Positions 32,647 to 34,181 of a stretch of DNA of 34,181 bases are shown here, in pieces. The notes below the pieces were generated by a model that made no database searches, was not told the origin of the DNA, and worked only from the letters and a program-made list of their open reading frames with translations. Both the position numbers and the translations under genes were made by a program. Origin of the DNA: an uncultured cyanobacterium (GTDB taxonomy: Bacteria; Cyanobacteriota; Cyanobacteriia; Thermosynechococcales; Thermosynechococcaceae). The stretch covers positions 1 to 34,181 of the forward strand of contig CALFCG010000130.1 in NCBI GenBank assembly GCA_937951315.1. The letters run 5' to 3'. Each line of letters opens with the position of its first letter. Position 1 is the first letter of the stretch.

Positions 32647-34005
32647 ATGAGTGGAAGCACAGATTTTCCGCATGAACAGCTCATTGATGCAGCCAATCAA
32701 GCCGTTTTTCAATGCGATAAAGAATATCTCAGAACCATTGAGGTAGATGTTCTAGAAGAATGCCTGACAGGTCTCACCTACGAGAAAATGGCTGAGCAGC
32801 TGGACTACTCTAGCCGCTATATTGCTGGCGATGTCGCACCCACATTGTGGACCAAGCTTGCTAGAGCCTCGGGTGAGGAAGTCAATAAATCGAAGCTACG
32901 AGAGGTGCTCAAACGACTCCTCGAACGAAAGCCAGCACAAGAGACGTCTCTGGGATCAAAATCGCTCTCCTACAAACCCTATCCAGGTGGGCCAGTAACT
33001 CTGAAGTCTCCATTTTATATTCAGCGGTCAGAGGTTGAGAGCCATTGCTGCCAAGTGGTGCTGCATCCCGGGACTTTAATCCGCATTAGAGGGGCCAAAG
33101 GGGTGGGAAAAACCTCTTTAGTGAATCGGATTCTGCAACAGGCCGAGGCGCACCAACATCAGACGACCTACATAGATTGTCAGTGGTCGAGCCAAGCGTT
33201 GCTGAATGATTTAGATCGCTTGTTGCGATGGCTCTGTCTGCAGGTCGGACGCCAACTGAGTTTAGACAATCGACTAGCAGACTATTGGGATTCGGAGCTA
33301 CTGACAAGCATTGATAACTGCAGCCAATACTTTGAAGACTACCTGCTGCCCAGTCTGGACCAACCGCTGGTATTGGGAATCGATAGTGTCGAGCAGATTT
33401 TCCCCTACCCACATGTTGCAGGCGATGTGCTGAGGATGCTTAGAAGCTGGCATGAGCGATCGAAAAGCTCGCCTGTCTGGGAAAAGTTGCGGCTGGTGAT
33501 TACCCACGCAACCGAAGATTACGTTTCACTTGATATCAACCATTCCCCCCTGACGAATGTAGGTGAACCCATTGCGTTAGATTTGTTCGCAGTGGAACAA
33601 GTTCAAGAGCTAGCGAATCGATATGAACTTCTCTGGCAAAGATCGGAGATAGAAACACTGCAGCAAAGGGTGGGCGGGCATCCCTATCTCGTTCATTTGG
33701 CAATCTACAAAGCTGCGGTTGAACAGATGTCCTTGCGGACTATTCTCGAGACATCTGATCAGGAAACAGGAATTTACTTTAAACACTTGCTGCGATTGCG
33801 AGAAGAGTTGCTGCAGTCACAGGACTTAACGGCTGCGTATATTGAGGTCACCAATACACCAACAGGGATTGAACTCAACTCTTTGCAGATCTACCACCTA
33901 CAAAGCCTTGGGTTAGTAGAACTGACTGACAATCTAGTATTTCCATCCTGCAGTCTCTATCTGGAATATTTCCAGCGAGAGTTAAATCGTGATGCAATCT
34001 CGTAG
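32647..34005 (+). CDS. vMAP-type HTH plus AAA-like (AAA_35) ATPase
   Basis: A 452-residue protein. Residues about 12-95 resemble the vWA-MoxR-associated N-terminal helix-turn-helix ([20 protein letters not shown], then [19 protein letters not shown]). Next comes an AAA-like P-loop domain: segment [10 protein letters not shown], Walker A GAKGVGKT (149-156) and Walker [13 protein letters not shown] (241-252), where a Ser stands in place of the usual Glu after Asp. The C-terminal part is helical. Such AAA_35 proteins are frequent in multicellular cyanobacteria and linked by comparative genomics to conflict or signalling systems; the exact role is unknown. ATG follows AAGAGG about 3 bases upstream. 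The last 14 bases overlap the next gene. Confidence 0.85.
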   Translation: MSGSTDFPHEQLIDAANQAVFQCDKEYLRTIEVDVLEECLTGLTYEKMAEQLDYSSRYIAGDVAPTLWTKLARASGEEVNKSKLREVLKRLLERKPAQETSLGSKSLSYKPYPGGPVTLKSPFYIQRSEVESHCCQVVLHPGTLIRIRGAKGVGKTSLVNRILQQAEAHQHQTTYIDCQWSSQALLNDLDRLLRWLCLQVGRQLSLDNRLADYWDSELLTSIDNCSQYFEDYLLPSLDQPLVLGIDSVEQIFPYPHVAGDVLRMLRSWHERSKSSPVWEKLRLVITHATEDYVSLDINHSPLTNVGEPIALDLFAVEQVQELANRYELLWQRSEIETLQQRVGGHPYLVHLAIYKAAVEQMSLRTILETSDQETGIYFKHLLRLREELLQSQDLTAAYIEVTNTPTGIELNSLQIYHLQSLGLVELTDNLVFPSCSLYLEYFQRELNRDAIS

Positions 34006-34181
34006 TCTCTCGGTGGGGGACGCACAGCCGAACTATCGCTACCAAGTTGGGGGCAGTCTACCCGTTCATGCCCCCAGCTATGTCACCCGTGTCAGCGATT
34101 TCACGTTCTATGAGCATTTACAGCAGGGAGAATTTTGTTATGTTCTCAATTCTCGCCAGATGGGTAAATCGAGCTTGCGTG
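33992..34181 (+). CDS. Second AAA-like ATPase gene, cut by window end
   Basis: ATG at 33992 lies within the last codons of the preceding AAA-like gene, in another frame, so translation is probably coupled. The 63 codons available read [20 protein letters not shown] then [13 protein letters not shown], followed by [20 protein letters not shown] and KSSLR. This is the conserved start of AAA_35 proteins, with Walker [11 protein letters not shown]. Unlike its neighbour it has no helix-turn-helix before the ATPase domain. What follows (for example WD40 or CHASE2) lies outside the window. Confidence 0.85.
   Translation, partial: MQSRSLSVGDAQPNYRYQVGGSLPVHAPSYVTRVSDFTFYEHLQQGEFCYVLNSRQMGKSSLR

Noticed and set aside
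1-34181. CRISPR arrays, rRNA or tRNA genes
   Set aside because: No regularly spaced short direct repeats and no recognisable tRNA or rRNA segments were seen on either strand.

Overview
The window comes from a cyanobacterium. The evidence is a set of oxygenic-photosynthesis genes (cytochrome c550 psbV, cytochrome c6 petJ, photosystem I subunit psaK, NDH-1 subunit ndhM), zeta-carotene desaturase, several cyanobacterial conserved hypotheticals, and nine copies of the HIP1 octamer GCGATCGC. There is no rRNA or other taxonomic marker, so I do not name a genus. An Acaryochloris- or Leptolyngbya-like organism is only a guess. No tRNA, rRNA or CRISPR array was seen.

Layout. (1) 59-1984: psbV, petJ with a TTG start and a clear terminator, and a cupin gene. 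(2) 2457-4560: a MAPEG membrane protein and a CPxC peroxiredoxin-like protein, divergent from a LysR regulator. (3) 4562-5406: no intact gene; a possible decayed reading frame, then a structured RNA at 5069-5167 resembling a c-di-GMP-I (GEMM) riboswitch, followed by a strong hairpin terminator but no downstream gene. (4) 5407-6984: a catalase with a signal peptide. (5) About 7693-13048: an apparently inserted 5.4-kb block bounded by 35-bp inverted repeats (33/35 identical). It holds a broken IS1096-passenger-type ORF and a leftward operon (peroxiredoxin-like, Old Yellow Enzyme, beta-propeller-like secreted protein, Ig-like secreted protein), divergent from a TetR regulator with a palindromic operator between them. 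(6) 13365-14513: three small genes, two encoding secreted peptides. (7) 14673-28746: core genes: FAD desaturase-like oxidoreductase, DUF1517 protein, thiS, comB, DnaJ-domain protein, Pi transporter, AGCS amino-acid symporter, ndhM, a zinc-ribbon/MshEN-like protein, a cyanobacterial hypothetical, zds plus an SRPBCC gene, trpF, psaK. (8) 28970-34181: a small membrane protein, a 2-oxoglutarate/Fe(II) oxygenase, small ORFs, an FAD monooxygenase, and two overlapping AAA-like ATPase genes (the second cut by the window edge) of a type linked to bacterial conflict systems.

How the parts relate. The left third is rich in oxidative-stress functions: two paralogous CPxC peroxiredoxin-like genes, each divergent from its own regulator (LysR, TetR), and an exported catalase. 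The island operon appears to be controlled by TetR through overlapping divergent promoters. The right half is mostly housekeeping, with mostly short intergenic spaces. The most notable non-coding element is the GEMM-like RNA. The window also holds a protein with an MshEN-like repeat, a fold that can bind c-di-GMP, but a functional link between the two is conjecture.
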